Positions 1 through 10,900 of a DNA stretch of 20,202 bases are shown here, piece by piece (positions within the stretch are counted from its first letter, which is position 1; every line of letters begins with the position of its first letter). The DNA is taken from positions 1 through 20,202 of the forward strand of contig JAAAKB020208027.1 in the NCBI GenBank assembly GCA_010014835.2, given 5' to 3'. The notes beneath the pieces are model-generated. The model searched no databases and was not told the origin of the DNA. It saw nothing but the letters and a program-made list of their open reading frames with translations. The stretch is from Apostichopus leukothele (taxonomy: Eukaryota > Echinodermata > Holothuroidea > Aspidochirotida > Stichopodidae). Made by a program: the position numbers and the translations under genes.

Positions 1-130
1 AGATGTAACAACTTCTAAGCTGTGCTCTATCAGACCTTTAAGGTGACACAAAGTAACTAGGATGCAAAAATGCATTGTAGTGTCGATGATGTAACATGAA
101 CAGTTTTCTGCATGAATCTGACGTAATGTA
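1..130. other. left-edge non-coding flank
   Basis: AT-rich sequence with no convincing open frame. It borders the tandem repeat that starts near 130 and may be a diverged part of the same repeat, but I could not align it to the monomers. Confidence 0.4.
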
Positions 131-1000
131 TAGTGAGGGTGTACATGTTTACAAAGGTTTCACGATTTGACCTTTGATGATCCCATATGACCTTTGACCT
201 CCACCAAAAACATTAGGCTTCTTTACTTAATGTGGAACTTCTACACACGTAATTAAAGGTCGGCCGAAGCTTCCAGTATTGAGATATCGTGTTTACAAGG
301 TTTTCACAATTTGACCCATGGTGACCCAAATGACCTTTGACCTCCACTAAAAACTAAAGGCTACTACTACTCAATGTGGTACTCATATACACTAAGGATG
401 CGGTTCTCCCAAGCTTTTCTTCTTGAGATATGATGTGAGAGATTAGTGTGGAACTTCTACACACTTAATTAAAGGTCGGCCGAAGCTTCCAGTATTGATA
501 TATCGTGTTGACAATATTTCCACAATTTGACCCCTGGTGACCCAAATGACCTTTGACCTCCACTAAAAACTAAAGGCTACTACTAATCAATGTGGTACTC
601 ATGTACACTTAGTATGAAGTCCTCCCAAGCTTTTCTTCTTGATATATCGTGTTTACAAGGTTTTCACAATTTCACCCCTGGTGACCTTAAATGACCTTTG
701 ACCTTCATTAAAAACAATACGCTTCTTATAATTTCTTAGTGAGGTACTTCGACACTAAGTATGAAGTTGGTCCAACCTTCCCTTCCTGAGATATCGTGTT
801 TACAAGTTGTTCACAATTTGACCCCTGGTGACTACCTTTGACCTCCATCAAAGAACAATAAGCTTATTGTAATCATTGGGGTACTTCGACACACTAAGTA
901 TGAAATTGGTCTGACCTTCTATTCTTGAGATATCGTGTTTACAAGCTGGGCGTCACAAACGCACACATACACAGGCACACTCTCTCAATCGCTCTCTTTA
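130..1000. repeat. tandem repeat array, ~145-bp period with a 216-bp higher-order copy
   Basis: The phrase GATATCGTGTTTACAAGG with a following CACAATTTGACCC box recurs at about 281, 497, 641, 788 and 927, with a partial copy near 145. Spacing is about 143-147 bp, apart from one 216-bp step. The block around 229-430 is repeated almost unchanged at 445-645. Each unit carries a TGACCTTTGACCT box, perfect at 188-200, 331-343, 547-559 and 692-704 and eroded near 168 and 833. The array ends in a CA-rich tail (948-1000). Similar units are scattered through marine animal genomes, but I cannot name the family. No coding frame is present. Confidence 0.85.
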
Positions 1001-2130
1001 ATCATGTATATAATACTTCCGAACTTATGACGAAAATAAGACGTACTTCACTGGCTTTATTCTATTAATTTCTTTATATTTTTATTTTCCCTTTCACTTA
1101 AAGAATAACACATATGAATTAACCATCTTTCATGAACTATATCAGTACAATGTTTACCTACATGTAAAGAATCTCTCCTTTATTGTTCGGACTGAACAGA
1201 AGACCCGTATTATAGAAATAACATTCTGCTTGATGGATTGTTTAAAGGTTACATATCAATAAGTACATCAACAACTATTTCTTCGTTCTGTCGGTCATTA
1301 AAATAAAATTTCAATGTAAATAATGCAATTTCATATCGTGTTTGTTTTATATTAAGGGTGTTTTTTCATAAGTTAATGGTTATAAATCGCATTGTTTTCA
1401 TTTAACATAGTTCATTGTCAGGAAAACCAAACAACTTGATCCAATCTCATTCCTATCCCCCTAACACTGAGACTATAACTATGCTATCAGGACAATGCCA
1501 CGTCTCGTGAAGTATCATAAGTTCCTTCGAAATGGAATTGATACCACACCATCGTGGTTACACGATTTTGGCGAGTAATTTACACCGTGTACTGGATGTT
1601 TTGTAACGTGTGTATACAACACGAAGAGATCATGAAGAGGAGAATAAGAACGTTTTTCGATGTTTGTAAAAACAAATTGACTAAATTAGATATGTAAGCT
1701 ACACGATATGACATATAAATGATGGTACCAAATATGGTGAAACTCCGATCGCACTTACATATTTTGTATATTACGTTAAAAATAACAGTGTTCCATTACA
1801 TCACGCAATTATATCAGAGGGACGTCAAACCTAATACCACATAAAATACGTGGAGTTTATAAATAATACACACTCAGCGCTTTTTAATGTGAAGACTTTA
1901 ATTGTAACAATATTGCACCTTTTCCAAGCGAATGCTTTAAATTATTCCTACCGTTATCTAGGCTTCCACGCCACATTTGCGGAAAGTATTTTTATTGACG
2001 GAATCGGTAGCAGCAGGGAAAAAGAAAGTGTCTCTTGCTACAGTATTAAGCCAACGTGGTATTTTTCTGGCACGCTTTACAGTACATGTTGTTCGTGAAT
2101 GTTCTGTCATTATTTAGCCTATTTAGCACC
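1001..2130. other. AT-rich intergenic stretch, no gene seen
   Basis: No frame here has Ig, NACHT, LRR or other recognisable features. The longest (1850-2098, plus, 82 codons) has no identifiable domain, and no exon boundaries stand out around it. I treat the stretch as non-coding. Confidence 0.5.
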
Positions 2131-2582
2131 TCTAAGTGTGGAAACAGCTTGTTCCTGTTAAAACTACTTCATATTTCCTACGTGCTGATAGTACGTGAAG
2201 TAGGCTCTTGAAATACAGTGCGAAAGACAAAAGGTCTTACCGTCATGAACAATGGTACGAGCATGTTTTGCAATCTGAGTGAAATAGCTACACGTTTCAG
2301 GTGAAGCTTTACTATTGTATAGACTGCAATACGAAACTATTTTTCGTCACCCCACCCAGGTACATTAAGTACCACTACGTGTGGACACAGCTTTACTCCT
2401 GTTAGAACTACTTCATATTTCCTACGTGCTGATAGTACGTGAGGCAGGCTCTTGAAAGACAGTGTGAAACAAAAGCTCGTACCGTCTTGAACAATGAACC
2501 GACTGTGTATGGGACTTTGATTGAGATAGCTGCACGATTCAGCTGTAACTGTACCATTGCAAAGACAGGAATACGAAACTAT
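2131..2582. repeat. diverged tandem duplication, ~243-bp units
   Basis: Unit 1 (about 2131-2340) and unit 2 (about 2376-2582) align at an offset of 242-244 bp. They share the exact string ACTACTTCATATTTCCTACG (2163 and 2407) and the end AATACGAAACTAT. On the minus strand one frame stays partly alike in both: IVSY, then E-x-CSY, then IV-x-DG-x-x-FC. Unit 1 runs into a stop after about 57 codons, while unit 2 lies in a 111-codon open frame (2337-2672). Many differences are non-synonymous, so the shared frame may simply reflect common descent. No domain is recognised. Confidence 0.75.
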
Positions 2583-3271
2583 GTTAGTCACCCCACCCTC
2601 AGCTCCTTTCCTGACGTACCACTTATCTGTCTCGTTAAAGCTGAATGAATGTGCTTGTCCATGGCATTGCATATAAAATCAAAAGATGCGTTAAAACTGA
2701 CACTATAGACTAGCCGATACAGTAGATGTACCCAAAAACGAATACAATAATTAGCGTGCACAGGGATTCAATAATGACACACTTGGAACTACATTTCTAC
2801 TGGTAAACTCTAGTCATTCAGTTTTGTCGAATAAATATCTCTAATTTCAACACTATCTAGACTACTTTGTAACTATATACTTAATCACAGCTGTGGAACT
2901 GATAATCCAGGTTGCGGTCCAAATTAAAGTAGCAACGGTATTAGTAGTATTTGAGTATAGTATGCACACTCTATGTCACGTTGAGATGTAATGATGCATA
3001 TTCTGCTGTAATTTATTTACGGTTACAATCTTCTATGTCCTGGCGTTCTCGGTGTAAGCTGGATTCCTTGTACGTTGCCAGGGTGTGTCTCTGTAAAGAA
3101 GATTACATAACATATGAATTCGGAGAGTGTAAGTGACAATTTTTAAAGCCGTCCTTACACTCAAATGAGTTATCACATGATAAAGCAACAAATTCGACTG
3201 CAATAATCTCCAGCATGGATAACATGAAAGTATAAAACGTATAACACCTCGAAAAAGGGAAGGTTCAGACG
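2583..3271. other. intergenic stretch, no gene seen
   Basis: Frames at 2951-3136 (plus) and 3033-3455 (minus) are low-complexity or lack domain features; the latter is mostly a translation of the neighbouring microsatellite. I see no supported feature. Confidence 0.5.
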
Positions 3272-3344
3272 TATGGATGGATGGATGGAGGGATGGATCG
3301 AAGGAGGGATGGATCGATGGATCGATAGACGGATGGATGGATGT
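3272..3344. repeat. (GGAT)n-type microsatellite
   Basis: An imperfect tetranucleotide run of GGAT, broken by GGAG, CGAT and CGAA variants. Translated on the minus strand it gives the Ser-Ile-His-Pro repeats that inflate overlapping frames. Confidence 0.9.
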
Positions 3345-4895
3345 ATATATTTCCGACGTCAGGCTTTGTAAGAGAGCTAATCTCAACTTTATATGACGTT
3401 CCGACAATGTTGTGTCGAAACAAAAGATGTATTTGTGCTTTCGGTTTCTCTGCATTACATTTCAATATTTCAAAGAAAAAATCAACTTGTATGTTCATTC
3501 GGTGGATGAAATCGGAGATTCAAGCAATAAAAAGTATTTACCTGTACTTTTCACGGAGCTGATTCACCTACAACACAAAATATTAAAAGGTCTTCAGAAA
3601 AAAACAGTAAAGGAAACACGATTAGTGTAAATTCGAACTTTAGATTGGCCATTTTCGTTTAGTTTTCAATACCAGACAAACTGTGGGTCAATAACTTACA
3701 TTCTGGTTAGTTTATAAGCAAATTGAATACACAATGAGCTTTGATTGACTTATCTTAACAAGCTACCGGGGCCGGTTTGTTATAGGTATTTTCTTTTTAA
3801 TATGATGTGCCTTTGCTTCTAGCTGCAAATTACGCGGAAATATATCTGTGATATTTCAAAAATAGCCTGTCATAAGAATAAAATTAATACTGCGATATAT
3901 AATTCTTAAGTTTCATATATATCTTAACTGTGGGCAATAAAAACGTGAAACAGTTTCCCTCGAAGGCTCGCTTTCTGGTACAAAATACTTTCATACAAAG
4001 TAATCATTGAAACTTACCAACAACAAATGTTCAGTTTTATTCATATCCTTGTTGTTCTCTCCCTAAAAGAGAAAATGAAACGCACACGTAATCATACGTT
4101 TTACCAAATGTTTTACGGACAATAGAAAATCGCAATGGATTGTAGTGTCTGGCATGAGTGATTGATATTCCTCCTAACATAAAACGCACTGAATGAACGG
4201 TTGTTACTTTTACGACCCTTAAGCGACCATTTTCCTAATGGATACGTCTGTATAATAATGGTGAATAATGGTCGAGTAATGGTGAGTCTATGGTTGTTTT
4301 TTAATAATAATTATATAAATGACGATGTTTATAGTTGCTTCACTCCTGATCTGAATACAGTTAATTCGTCTAGAAACATATCATGATACGAATATTCATA
4401 GTAGAAAATATAGAAACAAAATAACGTTCACTTCCGCCGATGGACGTCTGCTCTTTGAAGGCTCCATCTCTAAAAAATATTAGTAGTTAGGTATTAGTAT
4501 GCAGAATTCTCACCTTCCAACAACCGTTTCTGACATTAAGGTATGTTCCAATATTCCAGCGAACTGCAAAGAATCGGATTAAAAACAATTAACACCAACA
4601 GAAGCTTCAAAACTTAAAGTAAAATAAACTTTGCTATTTACTACCCCGTAAGTATTTTAAGTGAGTAGTTCTTTCGGTTAAATCTCATACACAGGACATT
4701 TCAAGTCTTTCAAAATATTGATCACCATTTGTATATACTTTTGCCATAGCGACTTTAATTCACATTTCTTTATATGTTATAATGGCGCACTTTCTGTTTT
4801 TGCATCCAATCAATTTTTGTTTCAAAGCCTTTGCTTCTAATCAACAGTGACAATAGGTTCTCGCGGAAAGTATAAGTGATATCTGTGCATAGTTT
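3345..4895. other. 3' flank of the minus-strand receptor gene
   Basis: AT-rich, with no supported coding region. Two exon-like segments on the minus strand (around 4511-4555 and 4430-4463) have good splice sites. When tested in frame after the LRR exon they hit stops almost at once, so they are not added to the gene model. Confidence 0.45.
4753..4758 (-). terminator. candidate poly(A) signal (ATTAAA)
   Basis: ATTAAA on the minus strand about 140 bp beyond the proposed stop codon at 4896-4898. It is the commonest variant of AATAAA, but in AT-rich sequence such hexamers are frequent, so this is weak support for the 3' end. Confidence 0.25.
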
Positions 4896-4980
4896 TCATG
4901 TACCTCGCAGCTTTCTTTTCGGTAGTATCCGCGTTATGATTTCACACTGTACTTGTTGAGGAAGAATGCAACTTCTGAAC
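4896..4980 (-). CDS. terminal LRR exon of the Ig-NACHT-LRR gene
   Basis: Residues about 1081-1108. A strong acceptor (pyrimidine-rich TTTTCTTCCATGCAG) precedes it. The single base G completes the TG left by the previous exon, giving Trp and the LRR-like reading ELWFRSCILPQQ, then E-I-I-x-x-I-L and stop TGA. Apart from that base it is 84 bp, the 28-codon module size of NLR-type leucine-rich repeats. The in-phase continuation of a repeat across the junction is good evidence that it is real. A GTACAT inside the exon, just before the stop, could act as a donor, so further exons cannot be excluded. Confidence 0.6.
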
Positions 4981-7900
4981 CTGCATGGAAGAAAACATCA
5001 CTTAATAAAATCAAATGTTAGTACGGTTATTGACAATTGGCACTCACAGTCAATTAAATATTACAATGACAACAACAAGCATAGATTCTGCCCCGGGTGT
5101 AAGCTTATTGATAGCGTAGACGTATTAAACGTCTTCGTTACTAATAACAATTGACTAACCATAACTCTTCCAGGCTTTCACAATTCGAAGAGTAATCTAG
5201 TAAACCCGAGACTTCTTCTTCTGTGAACTCCCTCCCTCTGTCACTGATCTCTAGGTTTTGCAGTGTGTTTAGGACTGGCACGTGCAAGTCAGAGTGAAGT
5301 AGCAGCAGATGGTTTTGTTGATCAACTCCTTTTACCAGATCAACAAATGTCACACGGGAGACGGGTTTCTATGTTATTGAGACATGATAACACCATCGTT
5401 AACATAAATCGCTATGCAGTGTATCCGCATACATTATATGGACTTTGCTTTCTTTAGTTTACTAGGTCATATATTTGTTAACACATGCTACGAACACAAA
5501 GTAGTAGTAACTGATGCACGGTTGTGGGGTATGAACAACAGTTTCTGTACCAATCATTGAGTGCGAGTTCTTTGATACGCGATTCGAAAATGAAGTCGTA
5601 TCTAATTTTTTATGCTATAAGTAGGCATATGTATATACCTTATCATGGCTTTTTTTTTCGTTCTCGGCATGGCGAATTGGTGCCAATTGTAACACAGGTT
5701 ACTACTGTTCATGTCGCTCAACCGTGCATCAGTAATTACTGTTTATGTTCGTAACACGGTAACATATGTTACAATTGGCACCAGTAGTTACTATACTAGC
5801 TATGAGTATAGGCAGTAGGTAACAACTTGACGTAATATTGCACACTTATCTTCAAGTTAGAGCTCCATATAATATATTAATTAACGATAATGAGATTAAC
5901 TCCCAATCTGCTTTAGTCCATGTAATATATTACTTAATAATAATGAGGTTAACCCCCAAACTGCTTTTAACTGGTTTATATATGTTACACTAGTTTTACC
6001 TGGTGCTTAGATGCAATCTCCAACACTTGAATGGTAGATCTTTGAAGTACCCTGCTATCTCTTTCCTGCATATAGATATTCGCTGATACAAGCTTCGCTA
6101 CAAACTCCAGGATGTTATCAACTTTACCGTCTCTCTCCAAAATGCATAAAGTCGCAAATTTGTTGTCACGTCTCTTTTCCTGCAAGTATTCGATGATATT
6201 CTTCGCGGCATCTTTGTTTATTCCGCAAGTGAACCGGTAAACGTACTGAAGATCAGCCACGTTTATCAGGTCAAACAATTCATGGTTGGTTTCCTGGTCT
6301 TCCCTAGTAACGACACTGGCGAGATGATGAGCTGCGTACCACTCACCGAATAATTTGTGGTAAAATCTGACGTCCGTCTGGTATTGAATGTGGTCGGATG
6401 TACCAGGTTTGTCTGCATCATCGAGATAAACCTCTTCAACCAAAATACCTATCTTGAGATAAAGGTTGTAAAACTCCTCACCCAGTCGTTGGCACATATA
6501 CTGTTTCTTCCATGAAAGTTGTTGCTTATCTCCGCTCAATCCTTCAAAAGCTATTTTGTCTAGTTCACTGTGTTCTTTCTCGTACATTTTCCATTCGTTG
6601 TCGTAATCACCCACAAGTTTGTTTCTCATGTGACTGTGGAAGCAGGATATCATGTAGCGAAAGAAACTCGTCACGGAAGAGAAATCACGGAATGACTTCT
6701 TTTCGTGAGTCATGTGAGCGAAGATGACAAAGAACAGAGGTACTTGACACAGATCACGAAGGATTGGATTTTCTTTAAGTAGAAGTTTGATTTCACGAAC
6801 ATCATTCGTGTTGTTTGTGACAGCCTTTTCTATGTACGAAGCTCGCGCTTCTTCGGTGAATCCTGTCAACCGAAGTCGTTGTGTTTTCGGAGCAAGATCT
6901 TTTGGGAGATATGACGACCGTGTAGTCACAATGACGTCAAACCCTTCGAATAGCTCTTTCTTTATAATGTTTGCTATATCTGTGTTTGGATCATTACGAT
7001 CCGCGTACTCGTCATAGCCATCGAGGATGATTACACCCGAAATGCAGTTAAATAGTATCTCTTTTACATCAGCTTCCGTCCAGGAGGAGTACTTGGACAG
7101 GAAGATTTGTGAAATGGAGTCGAAAATCGATTTCATGCCTGTGATATGTCTTAATCGTATAAACAAAACAATGTCTGTGTTTCGCAAAGGTGAATTTGCA
7201 ATCTTGTTGCACCAGTCATATGCCAACTGGAGTGCTAGGGTCGACTTTCCGTACCCTGGATCACCTTCAATTATAAATCTCTTAGATTCTTCTCTCTTGT
7301 CGTTTAATATGGCGTTGTATGATTTCAGCTTACGCCACTTCTCTTCCCCGGATTCATACATATCTAAGTCCAGAAGGTCTATACCGCCCTCGACAAACAA
7401 CTTGTTGACACAATACATCCTGTCTTTAATAAACGGAATGGGTTGGACAGCGTTGTAAAGAAGATGATACCGTTTTCTTAAGACTTCAATGAATAGGTTT
7501 GTTTTATCAGCACCTCCCATCACCGGAAAGAACGTCCCTTCAAAATAACAAAAAATGCGTTCAGTGCGTAAAAGTAATTCTTAAATTCTTAAGAAAATTA
7601 CCCAAGATACAGTCTGGCCACGAGAACTTATTGACATTATCTACTCTCTAACTCAAGTTCCCTCACAACGATACTGTGATCATGTGTGATATTGATTTCA
7701 CGTAATTAGGGAATATATACTACACGTGACTTCAGTTAAAGATATATGCCGAACAACTATGTACTGTGGATATGAAAAAAAACTTGTACGTATGTCGCCC
7801 TCCTTGAGTATTCACATTCAAAAAGACTAAAGAATACATGGTCCATCTTATTACATATCATCATTTAATGAAAGAAACATTTAGAGGGATCAATGAAGTG

Positions 7901-10900
7901 TTACAGTCTTGGTTTTAGCATACCGTCTTTACCCATTGTAATGTAAACAAGTTTCAAGTTGGAGGTTCAATAATGTTACACCATTTGCCGCATTGACTGC
8001 AGTGCCCTGACTTATACTAATGTAAGGATATGAAATGCTCAAACAGTAATTAATGTAGCAACTAGACCGTGGGATGCTTTTCTTCAGCAAAGTCATTAAT
8101 GAAATGAGGAAAGGAAGAGAGGGGACAGGTGTATATTTCTAATTCCTTCCACTTTTCTAACCACATGTGCCTTCTACAGTCTTATTGAATAAGTCACTGC
8201 ATTTTTGAAAAAACGAGAATCAAATGACCTCCCCCCCTCCCTTCTCAACACAAAAACACCTCATAATCAAACTAGGTTTTGCAATTTTTTCACTTGTTGT
8301 GTCAAAATGTTTCAGATAAACATTGTATCTGTTGGACAAATGAGGATCAAATAACATATCTCTCTGAAAAGTTTGTTCCATAAGAAATTCAATTTCCAAT
8401 GAGAAGTTGATAAATGTAAATAACCAATTAACTTTTAACATCTCGAGTTACTTATAACGTCCCTTTAAACATGGGATGGACTCTGCTCGGACTCGGTCGA
8501 GATTCAAACCAAACTCCTACTCGGATTTGTTGGAATCGACTAAAACCCTGGCTTTAATTCAGGTGGAGTTCATGTTCTTACCTTCTGTTGTAGGAGATAA
8601 CGAAATCATAGGCGTAGTCTGAGATTGAGAGAAAATGGTAGGAAGCTATGAGCAATGATGAAATAAAGTATATTCCCATGGATTCAAATTGAAGACGATA
8701 TATACACGCAGAGCAATTACGGTTATGGACACATATCGTTAGGACGGTTCGTGAAGACGGATTAATTCTAATGACATTGTGACCACAGACGTTGTGTGCA
8801 GTTCAGTTTTTGGCTGTTTTACTTTGACAAGTCTCTAGCAATGATATCAACTCATCGGTACGATAACGTTCAATGAAAATGATCATTAATTATAAATTGT
8901 ATGATATAAAGCTGGTTGTTTTAACTTAGATAGTTTTGCTACCTCTTGTTCGGTTCCACTTGCATGAGAGATGCTTATTCGGAATTTTCCTGGATAATTA
9001 ATCGATACTTCTTCAGACTGAACTTTGTTGTCTCTTTTTCTCTTCCGTGTGCCTGTTAAGTCAATTGAAGGACATGTACTGTGTTCATTATTTGGATGAA
9101 TTAGCAAAACAGAACATTGCTCTCAATGTCAAACAATATTTGATGCATTCAAAACATCGGTTTATTGAGTAGACAATATTACCTATATATAAAATGTTAC
9201 TAATTTAATTATCTTAAGGGTATAAAAGTCAATCCAAGTTGCCAACACCACGAGCTATTTGCTATGTAGTCACGGTAATCAATCGAGCTGGAACTGTAGT
9301 ATTATGATGGAAATTAATGTAGAACAGCACAATGCGGTATGCCAACGAGGGATCGCTACAAGCTGTGTATGTTGTTTCTACCTGTTTTATGATATGTCTA
9401 TTATATTAAGATTATATACACCATTGTTTGGAACATATTTCATAGAGCGCTAAAGATACGATTAAATAGCTTAGCTTCGTCGAAGTTGATTTGGTTATGC
9501 GTTATCAAGGTAGAATCTTGGACTCGTGGAGTTAGATTCGAGAATCTGGGCAGTAATTTCTTACGTTTTAGCGCAATTATGATGCATATCACCGTTAGTA
9601 TAAGGATAGTAACTACAGGAACGATGAGCAGCAACATCCACATATAGTTGACCTGGTGTCCTTCAGCGGTATCTGAGAAAGACAATAGAAAACAACGGCA
9701 CACTGTTTAAAAATCTCATATATATGACTTTCATTTACGAGTCAATGAACCTCAACTACTCTTTCATATTTTGGAAAGTTTTTAAATTACTGTTGGTTTA
9801 TTATTGGAATTATTTAATGCACCATTTCCCATAAATATGTTTTATATCGACCCGACCACTCAAGTTAAAGTGATCCACTTGATTTTTCACGTGTTTCAAA
9901 TTTAGAGAAACAGTATATGTGAGGGACCAGCATTTCCTAAATCAGATGATATCATCTCGTAATCGCCAATTCAGGTTCCATTGCTAACGTATCTAGCAGC
10001 TTTTGGAAATCATGTCATACGATATCTTGCTTTGAATAATATTTGAGAGATTGTGTAAGATTGTCAATTTATAATTAATTGCAGGCTGGGTTTGAAGATA
10101 TTTTGGATTTATCTGATATCGTATCAGATCAGATGAGATAACATCACATCACAACAAAACAAAACACAGTACAGCACAACACAACACAACACAACACAGC
10201 ATAACACATCACATCACATCACATCATATCAAATAATAATAATATGAATAATTGAAAACATTTATGTTACTTGTAAGTCCTATATCAATCAGCTTTAAAC
10301 TAGTGAATGGGTTCAAAAATGTGTCAATTACTTATCAGCGAGGGCATACCGTATGTTATTAGGAGATCCACTTTTACTGATAGATCCATTACGTCTGCAT
10401 ATTCGCCTACTACCCGACATTCTACCGTTACTCTCTGTTCGGTGTCTGTTGTGGAGCTAACGGTAGACGTCACAAATACATCGAACGTATCCTTTCTTTG
10501 TACAGTTCTTGTCTGCTGCTGATCGATCGAGACAGATGAACCTTTATTCAAAACCTGCCACTCTAGTTGAACTTCGGGGCGTATTCCGTATACCATGCAT
10601 GTCAAGTTATCGTCACTTTGCACAGAGAGAACACAGTACTGTGGATGATTGCAACCTGATACGACTAAATATGGTGGTTCTGGTTTTACTGCGAATGAAG
10701 AAAGTTGCCAGTTGTCACATACTGTTGTAACATCATACATTTATGTAATGTATGTATACATGTTTACGATGCAATATTGCTAACGATGATAACACTTAAT
10801 AAATGTTTCCTAGCTTTGTCAGATTTTACTTTTCTATAGATAAAGGTCAGAAACAGTTGTATTTGTTTCAAGGAGAAAACTCATGCTGGCGCGTGTTAAA

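Larger units (their letters stand above)
5369..5999 (-). other. intron between NACHT and LRR exons
   Basis: 631 bp, phase 0. It holds an inverted repeat (5678-5694 with 5767-5783) and a 45-bp tandem duplication (5870-5914 and 5923-5967), listed separately. The plus-strand frame 5524-5754 inside it has no recognisable domain. Confidence 0.6.

Noticed and set aside
130-1000. CRISPR-like array
   Set aside because: Repeat units are about 145 bp and similar throughout, with no short repeats separated by unique spacers; this is a eukaryotic tandem repeat.
1850-2098. 82-codon plus-strand open frame
   Set aside because: No domain, no exon boundaries of note and no upstream promoter signal; expected by chance in sequence this long.
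3033-3498. Minus-strand frames with Ser-Ile-His-Pro repeats
   Set aside because: These are translations of the GGAT-type microsatellite, not protein repeats under selection.
4430-4555. Two exon-like segments downstream of the LRR exons
   Set aside because: Splice sites look good, but joining them to the LRR exon in phase meets a stop at once or within a few codons; the exon at 4896-4980 fits both phase and LRR pattern better.
6512-7458. Plus-strand open frames within the NACHT exon
   Set aside because: Shadows of the minus-strand NACHT coding sequence with no domain features of their own.
8220-8441. 73-codon minus-strand frame as a DEATH-like exon for the NACHT protein
   Set aside because: Read as RDMLFDPHLSNRY and onward it shows no death-fold pattern, and its usable donors do not give the phase needed by the NACHT exon.
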